64,000 nucleotides of DNA from Haloplanus aerogenes (GTDB taxonomy: Archaea; Halobacteriota; Halobacteria; Halobacteriales; Haloferacaceae): assembly GCF_003856835.1 (NCBI RefSeq), contig NZ_CP034145.1, forward strand, positions 1,488,001-1,552,000, read 5' to 3'. Below, piece by piece: positions 7,703 through 16,778 of this stretch. Under the pieces are notes generated by a model. It saw only the letters and a program-made list of their open reading frames with translations, searched no databases and was not told where the DNA came from. How positions within the stretch are numbered: position 1 is the first letter of the stretch; the number at the start of each line of letters is the position of its first letter. The translations under genes and the position numbers were made by a program.

Positions 7703-9063
7703 ACCCCTTCACCTTCCCGCTGGACGCCCAGCGCAACCTCTGGGAGCGTGCGGCCGACGACGCGGCCTCCGTCGGTGCCATCCCCGACGGGCTAGAGACG
7801 ATGTCCGAGGTGGAGGTCGGCCAGACGCCGAGTGAGGTGGTCTACGAGGAGAACAAACTCGAACTCCACCACTACGAGCCGCTGGTGCCGGAAGAGGAGC
7901 GCCACGACGTGCCCATTCTGTTCGTCTACGCGCTCATCAACCGGCCGTACATCCTCGACCTCCAGTCGGATCGGAGCGTCATCCGCCGGATGCTCGAAGC
8001 CGGCTTCGACGTGTACATGATCGACTGGGGCGAACCGTCCGACCTCGACACCGCCCTGTCGCTCCACGACTACGTCAACCGCTACATCGACAACTGCGTC
8101 GACGTGGTCCGGGAGCGCTCCGGCCAGGACTCGATCAACATCATGGGCTACTGCATGGGTGGGACGATGAGCGTCATGTACGCCGCGCTCCACCCCGAGA
8201 AGGTCCGTAACCTCGGGCTGATGGCCGCCGGTCTCTGTTTCGACGGCACCGGCGGCATCCTCGAGATGTGGGGCGACGAGGAGTTCTTCAGCCCCGGTGC
8301 CATCACCGAGACGTTCGGCAACGTCCCCGCCGAGTTCCTCGACGTGGGCTTCGCGCTGATGGATCCCGTCCACAACTACGTCACGAAGTACGGCAACCTC
8401 TACGACAACATCGACGACGAGGACTTCGTGGAGAACTTCGCGCGGATGGAGCGGTGGCTCAACGACCCCATCGACGTCGCCGGCACCGCCTATCGGCAGT
8501 TCCTGGAGGACGTCTACCAGGAGAACAAGCTCTACCGGGGCGAACTCGAACTGAACGGTGAACGGGTCGACCTCGACAACATCACGATGCCGGTGATTCA
8601 GGTGATCGGCGAGTACGACCACCTCATTCCGCCGGAGGCGAGCAAGCCGTTCAACGAGGTCGTCGCCAGCGACGACACCGAGATCATGGAGTACTCGACG
8701 GGCCACATCGGCCTCTCGGTGTCGCGCTCGACCCACGAGAACCTTTGGCCTGCGGTGGCCGAGTGGTTCGCCGAACGGTCGAACAGTGAGGCCGTCGAGG
8801 TGCCTGTCGAGGACCCCGAGGACGAGAGCGAGGACGGCCCGGACGCCGCCGTCGTCGAGGATGTCGAGACGACCGAGGCGGATGTGGCGGGCACCGACCT
8901 GCAGGAACTCGACGGCATCGGCCCCGCGTACGCGTCGCGACTCGAAGCCGCCGGCATCCTCTCCGTCGAGGACCTCGCCGAGGCCGAACCGGCTGTCGTC
9001 GCGGCCGAGACGGATATCGACGAGAGTCGCATCCGCCGCTGGGCCCGCGCAGCGAACGCGTAA
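7699..9063 (+). CDS. phaC: PHA synthase catalytic subunit PhaC, class III, with C-terminal helix-hairpin-helix
   Basis: The protein (454 aa) has an alpha/beta-hydrolase fold at about 50-370. The lipase-like box GYCMGG places the nucleophile at Cys152; the other triad members are Asp307 ([12 protein letters not shown]) and His336 (STGHIGLS). This spacing matches class III synthases. It polymerises (R)-3-hydroxyacyl-CoA into PHA together with PhaE. After an acidic linker (about 365-395), the last 55 residues read [20 protein letters not shown] and onward, a helix-hairpin-helix fold seen in DNA-binding proteins. This tail is extra to the synthase core. A T-rich run at 9076-9080 may end transcription. 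Confidence 0.93.
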   Translation: MNPFTFPLDAQRNLWERAADDAASVGAIPDGLETMSEVEVGQTPSEVVYEENKLELHHYEPLVPEEERHDVPILFVYALINRPYILDLQSDRSVIRRMLEAGFDVYMIDWGEPSDLDTALSLHDYVNRYIDNCVDVVRERSGQDSINIMGYCMGGTMSVMYAALHPEKVRNLGLMAAGLCFDGTGGILEMWGDEEFFSPGAITETFGNVPAEFLDVGFALMDPVHNYVTKYGNLYDNIDDEDFVENFARMERWLNDPIDVAGTAYRQFLEDVYQENKLYRGELELNGERVDLDNITMPVIQVIGEYDHLIPPEASKPFNEVVASDDTEIMEYSTGHIGLSVSRSTHENLWPAVAEWFAERSNSEAVEVPVEDPEDESEDGPDAAVVEDVETTEADVAGTDLQELDGIGPAYASRLEAAGILSVEDLAEAEPAVVAAETDIDESRIRRWARAANA

Positions 9064-9229
9064 CTGCCGCGAGCACTTTTTCGGATCTCTTCGACAGTCG
9101 TGCCACCAACCCGCACATTTACAATTGTGAAATGTATATTGGTATATTATTTCATACTAGGGGTTTTCAGAATATGGGTAATATATTGGGAGAGTTTATT
9201 ACTTAGCAAGTAGACATTCTGATTGAACC
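9064..9229. promoter_or_regulatory. AT-rich intergenic region with promoter for the small wHTH gene
   Basis: The 166 bases after phaC change from GC-rich to AT-rich. A GTTTATTA box at 9194-9201 lies about 29-36 bases before the ATG at 9230, predicting a leaderless transcript. Several other TATA-like patches (near 9133-9150 and 9176-9187) could serve as additional promoter or regulator contacts. Confidence 0.5.
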
Positions 9230-9472
9230 ATGAACGCGACACAGATGATCAACAGCGCCACGGACCGATTCGACCTGCCCGACGACCTAACCGCCGCCGA
9301 CTCGAAGCTCGTTTACTTGTTCGTCGCCGTTTCGGACGGCGCGACGGTCGACGACCTGCAGGCGTCGCTGGATATCAAGAAAATCTCGCTGTTCCCCGTC
9401 CTCGATACGCTGTCCAAGCGGGGCCTGATCGAGCGCGTCGACGACGAGTACGTCGCCGCGGCGGCGTCGTAA
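9230..9472 (+). CDS. Small winged-helix DNA-binding protein (TrmB/MarR-like)
   Basis: The product is 80 aa. A helix-turn-helix is visible at about 35-65 (TVDDLQASLDIKKISLFPVLDTLSKRGLIERVDDEY), with a wing at the C-terminus; there is no effector domain. The start fits the TATA box at 9194-9201. Because it follows the PHA genes it could regulate storage metabolism, but nothing in the sequence shows a target. Similar tiny wHTH proteins are common in haloarchaea. Confidence 0.7.
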   Translation: MNATQMINSATDRFDLPDDLTAADSKLVYLFVAVSDGATVDDLQASLDIKKISLFPVLDTLSKRGLIERVDDEYVAAAAS

Positions 9473-9513
9473 GCCCGGCGCACTCGGTAATCTCCCCTCC
9501 CTCTATCTGCAGC

Positions 9514-10083
9514 CTACTCTGCCGACTCGTCTTCCTCTTCCATCGACTCCTTGAGTGATGTCAGTTCCGCGTCCACGTCGACGGCATCTTCCTCCTCGAC
9601 CTCGATCGCGACACCACTCGTGTCCGTCCGCTCGGCTCGCCCCCGATCGGCCGACGCCTCGTCGAGACGGTCGTCGATTTCGTCGGTCAACTCGCGCGCG
9701 TCGGACAGAATCGAGCCGGCAGCCGAGTCCTTGGGGAGGTCTGCGCCGGTCAACGCATCGCGCAGATCCGTCAGCGCGTCGCGGAGGGCCGCCGTCTCGG
9801 GGGCGCTCCGTGAGGTCAGCCGCTCCCGGAGGCGGTCCTCCGTCGGTCGCGGCCCGGCGAGGCGGAGCACCGCCCGGAGCAGTTCCAGCGACTGTACCGT
9901 CGCTTCGAGGAGCGCGATGACCGTCGGGAGGGTGTACTCTTCGGTAAATCGGAGGATCTCGCCGGGCGTGGGCGGGCGGCGCCGCGGCCGGACGTCGTCC
10001 TCGATAGCCGACTGTAGCTCCGTCAGCGTCTCCTCCAGGTCGGCCAGTAGGACCGCCAGTTCCTCGTCGTCTCGACTCGACAT
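9514..10083 (-). CDS. Conserved haloarchaeal protein of unknown function
   Basis: The 189-aa protein is very acidic and predicted to be largely helical: a coiled-coil-like start (ELAVLLADLEETLTELQSAI), a Pro/Arg-rich patch (RPRRRPPTPGEILRF), a helical core, and a Glu/Asp-rich C-terminal tail. There is no signal peptide or catalytic motif. It lies in a minus-strand pair with the secreted protein downstream of it in coordinates, with a 39-bp gap. I do not recognise the family beyond its haloarchaeal appearance. Confidence 0.6.
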   Translation of the reverse strand: MSSRDDEELAVLLADLEETLTELQSAIEDDVRPRRRPPTPGEILRFTEEYTLPTVIALLEATVQSLELLRAVLRLAGPRPTEDRLRERLTSRSAPETAALRDALTDLRDALTGADLPKDSAAGSILSDARELTDEIDDRLDEASADRGRAERTDTSGVAIEVEEEDAVDVDAELTSLKESMEEEDESAE

Positions 10084-10122
10084 GGCCGACAGTTGGGGCC
10101 GGACCCGGATATATCGTTGCCG

Positions 10123-11061
10123 TCAGTCGCGCCATCGAGCGACGGCCGTGAGGGCCAGCAACGCGAGCAGCGCGACGAGCGGTCCGAAGCCGGCGCCGCC
10201 GCCCTCAGTGGGCGTCGGCGTCGCGGTCGGTTCGGGCGTGTCGGGCGGGTGGGGCGTCGGCGACTCCGTTGGGGTCGCCGTCGGTGTCGGCGTGGGTGTC
10301 GCCGTCGGTGTCGGCGTGGGTGTCGCCGTCGGCGTGGGTCTCGCAGTCGGCGTTGACGTGGCTGTCGGCGTGGGCGTCGGTTCTGGCGTCGGTGTCGCCG
10401 TCGGTTCCGCCGCCCCGCCGGCCACGGTCACCGTCGTCGTCGCTCGGCCGTCCTCGATGTCGCTCCCCTCGACGACGATTCGGTAGGTGCCGGGGTCCGC
10501 ACCGCTCGTGTCGACGGTGACGCTCCCGCCGCTCTCGGTGATCCGGCTATTGCCGGCGAGGTCGACGCCGTCCGGGTTCTCGAGGGTCACGTCGAGGCGG
10601 TCGGCCTCGGCGAAGTTGTACTCCGCCGTGATCGTCACCTCCTCGAAGTCGTTCCCTTCGACGGTGTCGCCCGCGATGTCGACGCCGCGTTCGTTGCGGA
10701 CCTCGAAGTCGGTGATCCGTGGCTGGACGACGACCAGTTCCGCCTCGTCGTCGTCGTCGCTGTCGGCATCGTACGAACCGGGTGCCACGCCGTCGAAGTC
10801 GGCGTTCTCGGGGTCGACGGTGAACACCTCGTCGCCGGCGACCGAGACGAACGTCGTCTGCTCGGTGCCGATGGTCCCGCCGCCGGTGAGTCCGACGTTC
10901 GAGATGTCGAGCGATTCGCTGGCGTAGACGCGGACCGGCGGGCTGGTGTTCGAGGGAGCATCGCGGGGTTCGTCGACGGCGACGCTCGCGCCCGTCGCGG
11001 CGGCGACGACGGCGAGGGCGACAGCGAGGACCACGAGTAGTCGGTGGAGGGTGGCGGTCAT
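10123..11061 (-). CDS. Secreted surface protein with Pro/Thr stalk and PGF-CTERM-like anchor
   Basis: The protein (312 aa) has a signal peptide (1-about 26), a beta-rich extracellular domain (about 30-215) with DUF-like surface repeats, then a stalk of TPTPTA-type repeats (about 219-284). It ends in a GAGFGP motif, a hydrophobic helix (LVALLALLALTAV) and a basic end (ARWRD). This tripartite tail resembles the PGF-CTERM signal recognised by archaeosortase A, which would remove the helix and attach a lipid. The stalk is a likely O-glycosylation site. The ligand or role is unknown. Confidence 0.75.
   Translation of the reverse strand: MTATLHRLLVVLAVALAVVAAATGASVAVDEPRDAPSNTSPPVRVYASESLDISNVGLTGGGTIGTEQTTFVSVAGDEVFTVDPENADFDGVAPGSYDADSDDDDEAELVVVQPRITDFEVRNERGVDIAGDTVEGNDFEEVTITAEYNFAEADRLDVTLENPDGVDLAGNSRITESGGSVTVDTSGADPGTYRIVVEGSDIEDGRATTTVTVAGGAAEPTATPTPEPTPTPTATSTPTARPTPTATPTPTPTATPTPTPTATPTESPTPHPPDTPEPTATPTPTEGGGAGFGPLVALLALLALTAVARWRD
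10203..10406 (-). repeat. Low-complexity Thr-Pro coding repeat
   Basis: About 200 bases encode a run of Thr-Pro-Thr-Pro-Thr-Ala units in the surface protein. On the plus strand this appears as repeated GTCGGCGTGGGTGTCGCC-like units. Length variation by slippage is expected, and the region could assemble poorly. Confidence 0.8.
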
Positions 11062-11152
11062 CGCACGGTCGTACGCTTCCCCGATAATTGATGTTGTCGG
11101 GGACGGCTCGTAATGGAAACGCTCTTTTGACAGTCACACCGAGTGTGCGCGT

Positions 11153-12385
11153 ATGACCGACGGGGACGACGAGACCGACCTACCGGCCGAGACCCTCGGC
11201 ACCCGCCTCGACGACGCGGCCGAGGCGCTCGACGCCGCCGAGACCGAAGACGACCTCGACGCGGTCGAGGAGCAACTCGACGGGATTGCCGAGGATCTCG
11301 AAGCCGCCGACCTCCCGGCCCCCGACGAAGACGACGAGGACGCGGAGGATCCCGCCGCGGAACTCGAGGACCGCCTCGACTCTCTCCGCGAGGATCTGGA
11401 AGCCGCCCGCGGCCCCTACGCCTCGGACGTGATCGACGACATCGAGGACGCGAAAGCGACGCTCACCGACACCCGGTGGACCGAAGACGGTGAGGACGAG
11501 GCCGCCGCCGCCGTCGAATCCTTCGTCGCGGACGTGAACGAGACGCTCGATACCGATCTGTCGGGCGACGACGCCGACGCCCTCGACGCCGCCGCGGAGG
11601 CCGTCGCGGACGCGAACCTCGACGCCGACGCCGACGCCGAAACCATCGCCGCTCTGCTGGAGGCGACCGACGACCTCGAAAGCGGTCTGGCGGACGCCGA
11701 GGAGTGGGACGACCTCGAAACTCACGAACAACTCCGCGCACAGGGCTACTACGACGTGCTCGGCCACTACAAGGACTACCCGCCCGAGTGGGCCGCGCTC
11801 AAGGAGTGGGAACAGCGCGGCAACGTCGAGATGGTGTTGCTCGCGCTCGATAGCTTCCAGTCCGACTTCATGGAGCGCCACTGCCTCGAAGCCCTCACCC
11901 GGATGAACGACGAGGGGGCGTTCGACGCCATGCACCAGCGCGCGGGCAAGCGCGACAAGCCCGGCATCAAGGCGCTGGGGAAGATGGCCGCCGAGGACGC
12001 GGTCGAGACGCTGATCGAGTACGTCGACGCCGACTCCGACCCCGGGCTCCAGAAGGTGACGTTCAAGGCACTCGGCGAAATAGGGAGCGAGGAGGCCACC
12101 GGACCGCTCGCGAACAAACTCGTCGCCGAGAACGAGCAGATCCGCCCGTATGCCGCTCGCGCCCTCGGCCTCATCGGTGACACGCGAGCCATCGAGCCCC
12201 TCGCCGACACGCTGGCCGACGACGATCACGACGAGACGCGCGCCGCGGCCGCGTGGGCGCTCCGACAGATCGGCACCGAGCGCGCGCTCGAAGCGGCCGC
12301 CGACTTCGTCGACGACCGCGCTTATCTCGTCCAGCACGAGGCCGAGCAGGCGTCCGAGTCGCTGTCGGTCGAGCAGCCGGCGTAA
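11153..12385 (+). CDS. HEAT-repeat (PBS-lyase type) protein with acidic N-terminus
   Basis: The 410-aa protein divides in two. The first ~190 residues are extremely Asp/Glu/Ala-rich and probably helical. From about residue 195 there are HEAT/PBS-lyase-type alpha repeats, clearest as DAVETLIEYVDADSDPGLQKVTFKALGEIG, then EATGPLANKL...ARALGLIGDTRAIEPLADTL, then AAWALRQIGTERALEAAADF. HEAT repeats form scaffolds for protein binding; no lyase activity is implied. The upstream gene is divergent and the DUF2237 gene follows 42 bp downstream. Confidence 0.8.
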   Translation: MTDGDDETDLPAETLGTRLDDAAEALDAAETEDDLDAVEEQLDGIAEDLEAADLPAPDEDDEDAEDPAAELEDRLDSLREDLEAARGPYASDVIDDIEDAKATLTDTRWTEDGEDEAAAAVESFVADVNETLDTDLSGDDADALDAAAEAVADANLDADADAETIAALLEATDDLESGLADAEEWDDLETHEQLRAQGYYDVLGHYKDYPPEWAALKEWEQRGNVEMVLLALDSFQSDFMERHCLEALTRMNDEGAFDAMHQRAGKRDKPGIKALGKMAAEDAVETLIEYVDADSDPGLQKVTFKALGEIGSEEATGPLANKLVAENEQIRPYAARALGLIGDTRAIEPLADTLADDDHDETRAAAAWALRQIGTERALEAAADFVDDRAYLVQHEAEQASESLSVEQPA

Positions 12386-12427
12386 CTCGACCCCAACGTT
12401 CTCCCCAGTCACTCCCGTTCTCCGTGT

Positions 12428-12808
12428 ATGTCCAGCGATTCGACCGAACAGAACGCCCTCGGCACCGACCTCGAACCGTGTAGCACCGACCCCGAGACCG
12501 GTTACCTTCGGGACGGCTGCTGTCGCCACCTCGAATCCGACCGCGGCCGTCACGAGGTCTGTGCCGTGATGACCGAGGAGTTCCTCGAATTCTCGAAGGC
12601 ACGGGGAAACGACCTGATCACGCCCCGTCCCCAGCTAAACTTCCCCGGTCTCGATCCCGGCGACCGGTGGTGTGTCTGTCTCGGTCGGTGGGTGGAGGCT
12701 GAGGAGGAAGGTGCCGCCCCGCCCGTCGTCCTCGAAGCGACGAGCGAGGCGGTACTGGAGGCGATTCCCTTCTCGACACTTTTAGATCACGAATACGAAG
12801 AGGGGTGA
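12428..12808 (+). CDS. DUF2237 family protein
   Basis: The product is 126 aa. It matches the DUF2237 pattern across its length: NALGTDLEPCSTDPETGYLRDGCC, CAVMTEEFLEFSKARGNDL, FPGLDPGDRWCVCLGRW, and PPVVLEATSEAVLE. The family is conserved from bacteria to archaea, but its biochemical role is not established. The conserved cysteines and the DRWC motif are intact. It ends 4 bases from the convergent peptide-transporter ATPase gene. Confidence 0.9.
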   Translation: MSSDSTEQNALGTDLEPCSTDPETGYLRDGCCRHLESDRGRHEVCAVMTEEFLEFSKARGNDLITPRPQLNFPGLDPGDRWCVCLGRWVEAEEEGAAPPVVLEATSEAVLEAIPFSTLLDHEYEEG

Positions 12809-12812
12809 CGGC

Positions 12813-13781
12813 CTACCGGTGGATGCAGTCCACCAAGTGAGTCTCGTCGCCCTCGAAGGGTTCGAGTCCCATGTCCGCCGTCTCACACTCCGCCGTCGCG
12901 TCCGGACATCGCGGTGCGAACGGACAGCCCGTCTCGTCGACGTCTATCGGGTCGGGCATGCTCCCTTCGAGCACCATGCGGTCCCGGTCGACGGACGGGT
13001 CGGGAATCGGATTCGCCGACAGTAACGCCTGCGTGTAGGGATGCTGTGGGTTCTCGAAGATGTCGTCTACGTCGCCGTATTCGACGATGCGTCCGAGATA
13101 CATCACCCCGATGGTGTCGCTGATCTTGCGGGCGATGCCGAGGTTATGGGTGACGTAGATGAGACCGAGACCGAACTCCTCCTGCAGGTCCATCAGGCGG
13201 TTCAGAATCTGCGCCTGTACGGAGACGTCGAGTCCGGACACCGGTTCGTCGGCCACGAGGAGCGACGGCTCGACGGCCAACGCCCGCGCGATGGCGATGC
13301 GCTGTTTCTGCCCGCCGCTGAAGGCCGACGGCTCCTGATACTTATCGCCGGGCGAGATACCGACACGGTCGAGCAGTTCGTCGACGCGTGCGTCCACCTC
13401 GCTGTCGGGGACGATGTCGTGGAACCGAATCGCCTCCGCGATAGCCTCACCGACGGACATCTTGGGGTTGAGCGTGTCCTGCTGGTCTTGGTAGATAAGC
13501 TGTGCCTCGCTACGGAGCTCCCGCTTCGAGTACATCTCGATTTCTTGGCCCTTGAACCGGACCTTCCCCGCAGTGGGATGCTGGTGTCGGAGAGCCGAGA
13601 GGACCGCGGTACTCTTGCCACACCCCGACTCGCCGACGAGGGTGAACGCTTCCCCCTCGTCGACGCTGAAGTCGATGCCATCGACGGCTTTCAGTTTCCG
13701 CGTCTCGCCGAGCAGCCCGCTCAGGAAGCCGGAATCGACGGTAAAGTGCTTCTCCAGCCCGTCAACGTCCAGCAGGGTCAT
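12813..13781 (-). CDS. dppF: Peptide/amide ABC transporter ATP-binding protein, DppF/OppF type
   Basis: The ATPase is 322 aa. It has a Walker A (GESGCGKST), Q-loop, signature (SGGQKQRIAIARAL) and Walker B (LLVADEPVSGLD), plus the C-terminal oligopeptide/dipeptide domain with a cysteine motif (GCPFAPRCPDATAEC) that may bind an Fe-S cluster or metal. It is the last gene of the five-gene operon and overlaps dppD by four bases. DppD and DppF are expected to form the heterodimeric motor of the importer. Confidence 0.92.
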   Translation of the reverse strand: MTLLDVDGLEKHFTVDSGFLSGLLGETRKLKAVDGIDFSVDEGEAFTLVGESGCGKSTAVLSALRHQHPTAGKVRFKGQEIEMYSKRELRSEAQLIYQDQQDTLNPKMSVGEAIAEAIRFHDIVPDSEVDARVDELLDRVGISPGDKYQEPSAFSGGQKQRIAIARALAVEPSLLVADEPVSGLDVSVQAQILNRLMDLQEEFGLGLIYVTHNLGIARKISDTIGVMYLGRIVEYGDVDDIFENPQHPYTQALLSANPIPDPSVDRDRMVLEGSMPDPIDVDETGCPFAPRCPDATAECETADMGLEPFEGDETHLVDCIHR

Positions 13782-14854
13782 CGGTCGCCCTCCCGGTCGG
13801 TCGGCTGACCGCCGTCAGTCTGCGAATCGGCGAGGGGTGCGCTCGGTTCGGGCGCGCTTGGCGATGCCGAGCGGGTCGGATTCCCCTCGTGGAGGAAGCA
13901 TTTCGACACCCATCCGTCTTCGTCGCCCACCTCGTAGTACGGCGGCCGCTCGTTTCGGCAGACCTCCATAGCGTCCGGACACCGCTCCTGAAAGACGCAA
14001 CCGCTCGGCAGGTTCTGCAGGTCCGGCGGCGACCCCTCGATGGTGTCGAACCGGGGTGCGGTGTCCAGATGGCTGGGGACGGTGCGAAGCAACGCCTCCG
14101 TGTACGGATGTTTCGGGTCGGCGAAGACGGATTCGACGGTGCCGTACTCGACGATGTTGCCCGCGTACATGACGCCCATGGTGTCGCAGGTTTCGGCCAC
14201 GACACCCATGTCGTGTGTCACCCACAGCATCGACAGGCCGAGGTCGGACTGCAGTTCCGTCAGCAGGTCGATGATCTGGGCTTGGATGGTCACGTCGAGC
14301 GCCGACGTGGGTTCGTCCGCGAGGACGAGTTCGGGTTCGCAGGCCAGCGCCATCGCGATGCAGACGCGCTGAGCCATCCCGCCGCTGAACTCGTGGGGGT
14401 ACGACTCCGCGCGTTCCTCGGGCGACGGGATTCCGAGACGACCCAGCAGGTCGTACACCCGTTCCCAGCGCTCGTCGCTGTCGAGATCGGTGTGTGCTTG
14501 CAACACGTCGGTAATCTGGTCGCCGACGGTGTAGGCCGGATTCAGGTGCGCGGTCGGCTCCTGAAAGATGAAGCTGATGTCGTTTCCGCGTAGTTCGCGG
14601 AGTTCGGCGTCCGACATCGTCGTCAGGTCACGGCCGCGGTACTCGATGCTGCCAGCAACGATTTCGCCGGGGTCCTCGACGAGTCCCATCACCGAGCGCA
14701 GGAGCGTCGATTTGCCGGATCCCGACTCGCCGACGATGCCGAGGACTTCGCCCTCGTGGAGCGTCAACGAGTTGTCGTCGACGGCTTTGACCGCCCCTTC
14801 GGCGGTCTTGAAGTGCGTACTGAGGCCGTCGACTTCGAGGAGCGGCGGCGTCAT
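13778..14854 (-). CDS. dppD: Peptide/amide ABC transporter ATP-binding protein, DppD/OppD type
   Basis: The ATPase is 358 aa. It carries Walker A (GESGSGKST), signature (FSGGMAQRVCIAMAL) and Walker B (LVLADEPTSALD), and the peptide-transporter C-terminal domain with GCVFQERCPDAMEVC. A Ser/Pro/Asp-rich tail of about 35 residues follows. It overlaps both neighbours by four bases (ATGA), which indicates translational coupling with the permease dppC and the partner ATPase. Confidence 0.92.
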   Translation of the reverse strand: MTPPLLEVDGLSTHFKTAEGAVKAVDDNSLTLHEGEVLGIVGESGSGKSTLLRSVMGLVEDPGEIVAGSIEYRGRDLTTMSDAELRELRGNDISFIFQEPTAHLNPAYTVGDQITDVLQAHTDLDSDERWERVYDLLGRLGIPSPEERAESYPHEFSGGMAQRVCIAMALACEPELVLADEPTSALDVTIQAQIIDLLTELQSDLGLSMLWVTHDMGVVAETCDTMGVMYAGNIVEYGTVESVFADPKHPYTEALLRTVPSHLDTAPRFDTIEGSPPDLQNLPSGCVFQERCPDAMEVCRNERPPYYEVGDEDGWVSKCFLHEGNPTRSASPSAPEPSAPLADSQTDGGQPTDREGDR

Positions 14855-15762
14855 TCGACCACCTCGTCGTAGTCCCCGCCGTAGAGGAGAACTTCACGCA
14901 GCCCCATACCGAGGAGATTGAACCCCAACACGGCGATGGCAATGGCGATAGTCGGGAAGACGATTGGCCACGGCGTTACGAGGATGTACTCCTGTGCGGC
15001 GTTGGCCATCGCTCCCCACGACGGTTTCGGTGGCTGGATGCCGAGGCCGAGGAAACTCAGCGTCGCCACGTCGATGAGCGCGTACGCCACGTCAGTCGTC
15101 CCGAGGACGACAATTGGCGGGACGGCATTCGGGAGGATGTGCTTCAGCATGACGCGCTTGCTGTCGTAGCCGAGGCCCTCGGCGGCCTGCACGTAGGTCT
15201 CTTCCCGAATCGACAGCGCGGACGACCGGACCGTCCGCGACATCATCGGGATGTAGACGATGCCGATGGCCAGCATCGCGTTCCAGATGTTGATGCCGAA
15301 CGTGGTGACGATGACCATCGCTAGCAGGAGCGGTGGGATCGACACCAGCACGTCGAGTCCGCGCATCACCGTCTCGTCGACCCGACCCTTGTAGTAGCCG
15401 GCGATGAGGCCGAGACTCACCCCGATGAGCGTTTCGAGGGTGACGACCACCAGCGCGATGGCGAGGGCGTACCGCGTCCCGAAGATGATTCGAGAGAGGA
15501 TGTCCCGCCCGGTGTTGTCCGTTCCCAGCGGGTGGTCTGCGCTGGGGGGTGCGAGAGTGCTGTCGAGGTCCTGTGCGCTCGGATCGTACGGCGCGAGGAA
15601 CGGGGCGAAGATGGCCACGAACACGAGCCCGAGGACTATCAGGAAGCCTGCGGTGGCCAGGTGGTTCGACCGGATGATACGCCAGCCTCTGGCGGCGCCG
15701 GCGAGGACACGCGAGCGTCCGGTCTTTCTGGACGCCGAGAAGTCCGCCGATTCCTGACTCAT
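14851..15762 (-). CDS. dppC: ABC transporter permease, DppC type
   Basis: The permease is 303 aa. A polar N-terminus is followed by about six transmembrane helices. The extracytoplasmic loop has the PLGTDNTGRDILSR motif typical of DppC/OppC proteins, and the EAA loop contains EGLGYDSKRVMLKHILPN. It pairs with DppB to form the membrane channel. The start at 15762 leaves a 51-bp gap to dppB, the only sizeable gap in this operon. Confidence 0.92.
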   Translation of the reverse strand: MSQESADFSASRKTGRSRVLAGAARGWRIIRSNHLATAGFLIVLGLVFVAIFAPFLAPYDPSAQDLDSTLAPPSADHPLGTDNTGRDILSRIIFGTRYALAIALVVVTLETLIGVSLGLIAGYYKGRVDETVMRGLDVLVSIPPLLLAMVIVTTFGINIWNAMLAIGIVYIPMMSRTVRSSALSIREETYVQAAEGLGYDSKRVMLKHILPNAVPPIVVLGTTDVAYALIDVATLSFLGLGIQPPKPSWGAMANAAQEYILVTPWPIVFPTIAIAIAVLGFNLLGMGLREVLLYGGDYDEVVE

Positions 15763-15813
15763 CGTCCAGCCTCCGTGAACTGCGAGTCGACTGTGGTGCT
15801 CCAGTGGCTCATG

Positions 15814-16776
15814 TCAGTTCTGCCCTCCGATGACGACCCGTGGGTCGATCTTGGTGTATAGTACGTCGACGACGATGTTCGAGACGACGAACACCACCGC
15901 CGTGATTATGGTCCCCGCCAACACGACGGGGGCGTCCTGTGCTTCGACGGCGTGAATAATCAAGCGGCCGAGTCCGCCCATTCCGAACACGTACTCGACC
16001 ACCATCGAGTAGACGATGAGGAAGCCGATCCACAGCCCCGACACCGTCAGGACGGGTGCGAGAGCGTTGATTGCCGCGTGTTTGATGACGATTTTCCGCT
16101 TCGGCAGCCCCATCGCGGTACAGGTTTCCATGTAATCTTTCTCCAGTACGTCCCGCATTCCTGCGCGCATCATCCGGAACATGAGCGCGCCGATCATCGC
16201 TCCGAGCAGGAGCGAGGGAACGAAGATGTGACTGAGCCGCCCGACGACACCGGTTCCGGCGCCGCCGGAGGGCAACACGTTCAGGTGGAACGAGAAGACG
16301 AGAATCGCCAGCACGCCGCTGACGAACACCGGGACGCTGACGCCGACGATGGCGCCGACGGTCAGCACCAGGTCCAGCTTCGAGCCGTGTTTGTAGCCCG
16401 CGAGGATGCCCGTCGGGATGGACAGGATCGTCGCCAGCACCATACTCAGCCCGACGATCTGTGCCGTGATCGCCCAGCGGTCGGCGATGAGCGTCGCCAC
16501 GGGGCGCTGCTGGGCGAACGAGTAGCCCAGATCACCGGTAAGGATGTCTTTCAGCCACAGTCCGTACTGCACGTACCACGGTTCGTTGAGGTTGTACTGC
16601 TCGATAACCGTGCGACGCATCTCCTCGGTGACGACGCCGCCGGACAGCAGTATGTCGGCCGGCGACCCCGGGGCGAGTTGCAACAGGGCGAAGACGAGGA
16701 ACGTTACCGCCCAGACGATGAACACGCCGAACCCGAGGCGTTTGAGCAGGTATCCAACCGTTTGTCCCGATACCAT
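15814..16776 (-). CDS. dppB: ABC transporter permease, DppB type
   Basis: The permease is 320 aa with six predicted transmembrane helices. It has the DppB N-terminal pattern (LLKRLGFGVFIVWAVTFLVFALLQLAPGSPADI), the region YNLNEPWYVQYGLWL, and a late EAA-type loop (CTAMGLPKRKIVIKHAAINALAPV). It lies two bases downstream of the substrate-binding protein gene and belongs to the same operon. Confidence 0.92.
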   Translation of the reverse strand: MVSGQTVGYLLKRLGFGVFIVWAVTFLVFALLQLAPGSPADILLSGGVVTEEMRRTVIEQYNLNEPWYVQYGLWLKDILTGDLGYSFAQQRPVATLIADRWAITAQIVGLSMVLATILSIPTGILAGYKHGSKLDLVLTVGAIVGVSVPVFVSGVLAILVFSFHLNVLPSGGAGTGVVGRLSHIFVPSLLLGAMIGALMFRMMRAGMRDVLEKDYMETCTAMGLPKRKIVIKHAAINALAPVLTVSGLWIGFLIVYSMVVEYVFGMGGLGRLIIHAVEAQDAPVVLAGTIITAVVFVVSNIVVDVLYTKIDPRVVIGGQN

Positions 16777-16778
16777 TG

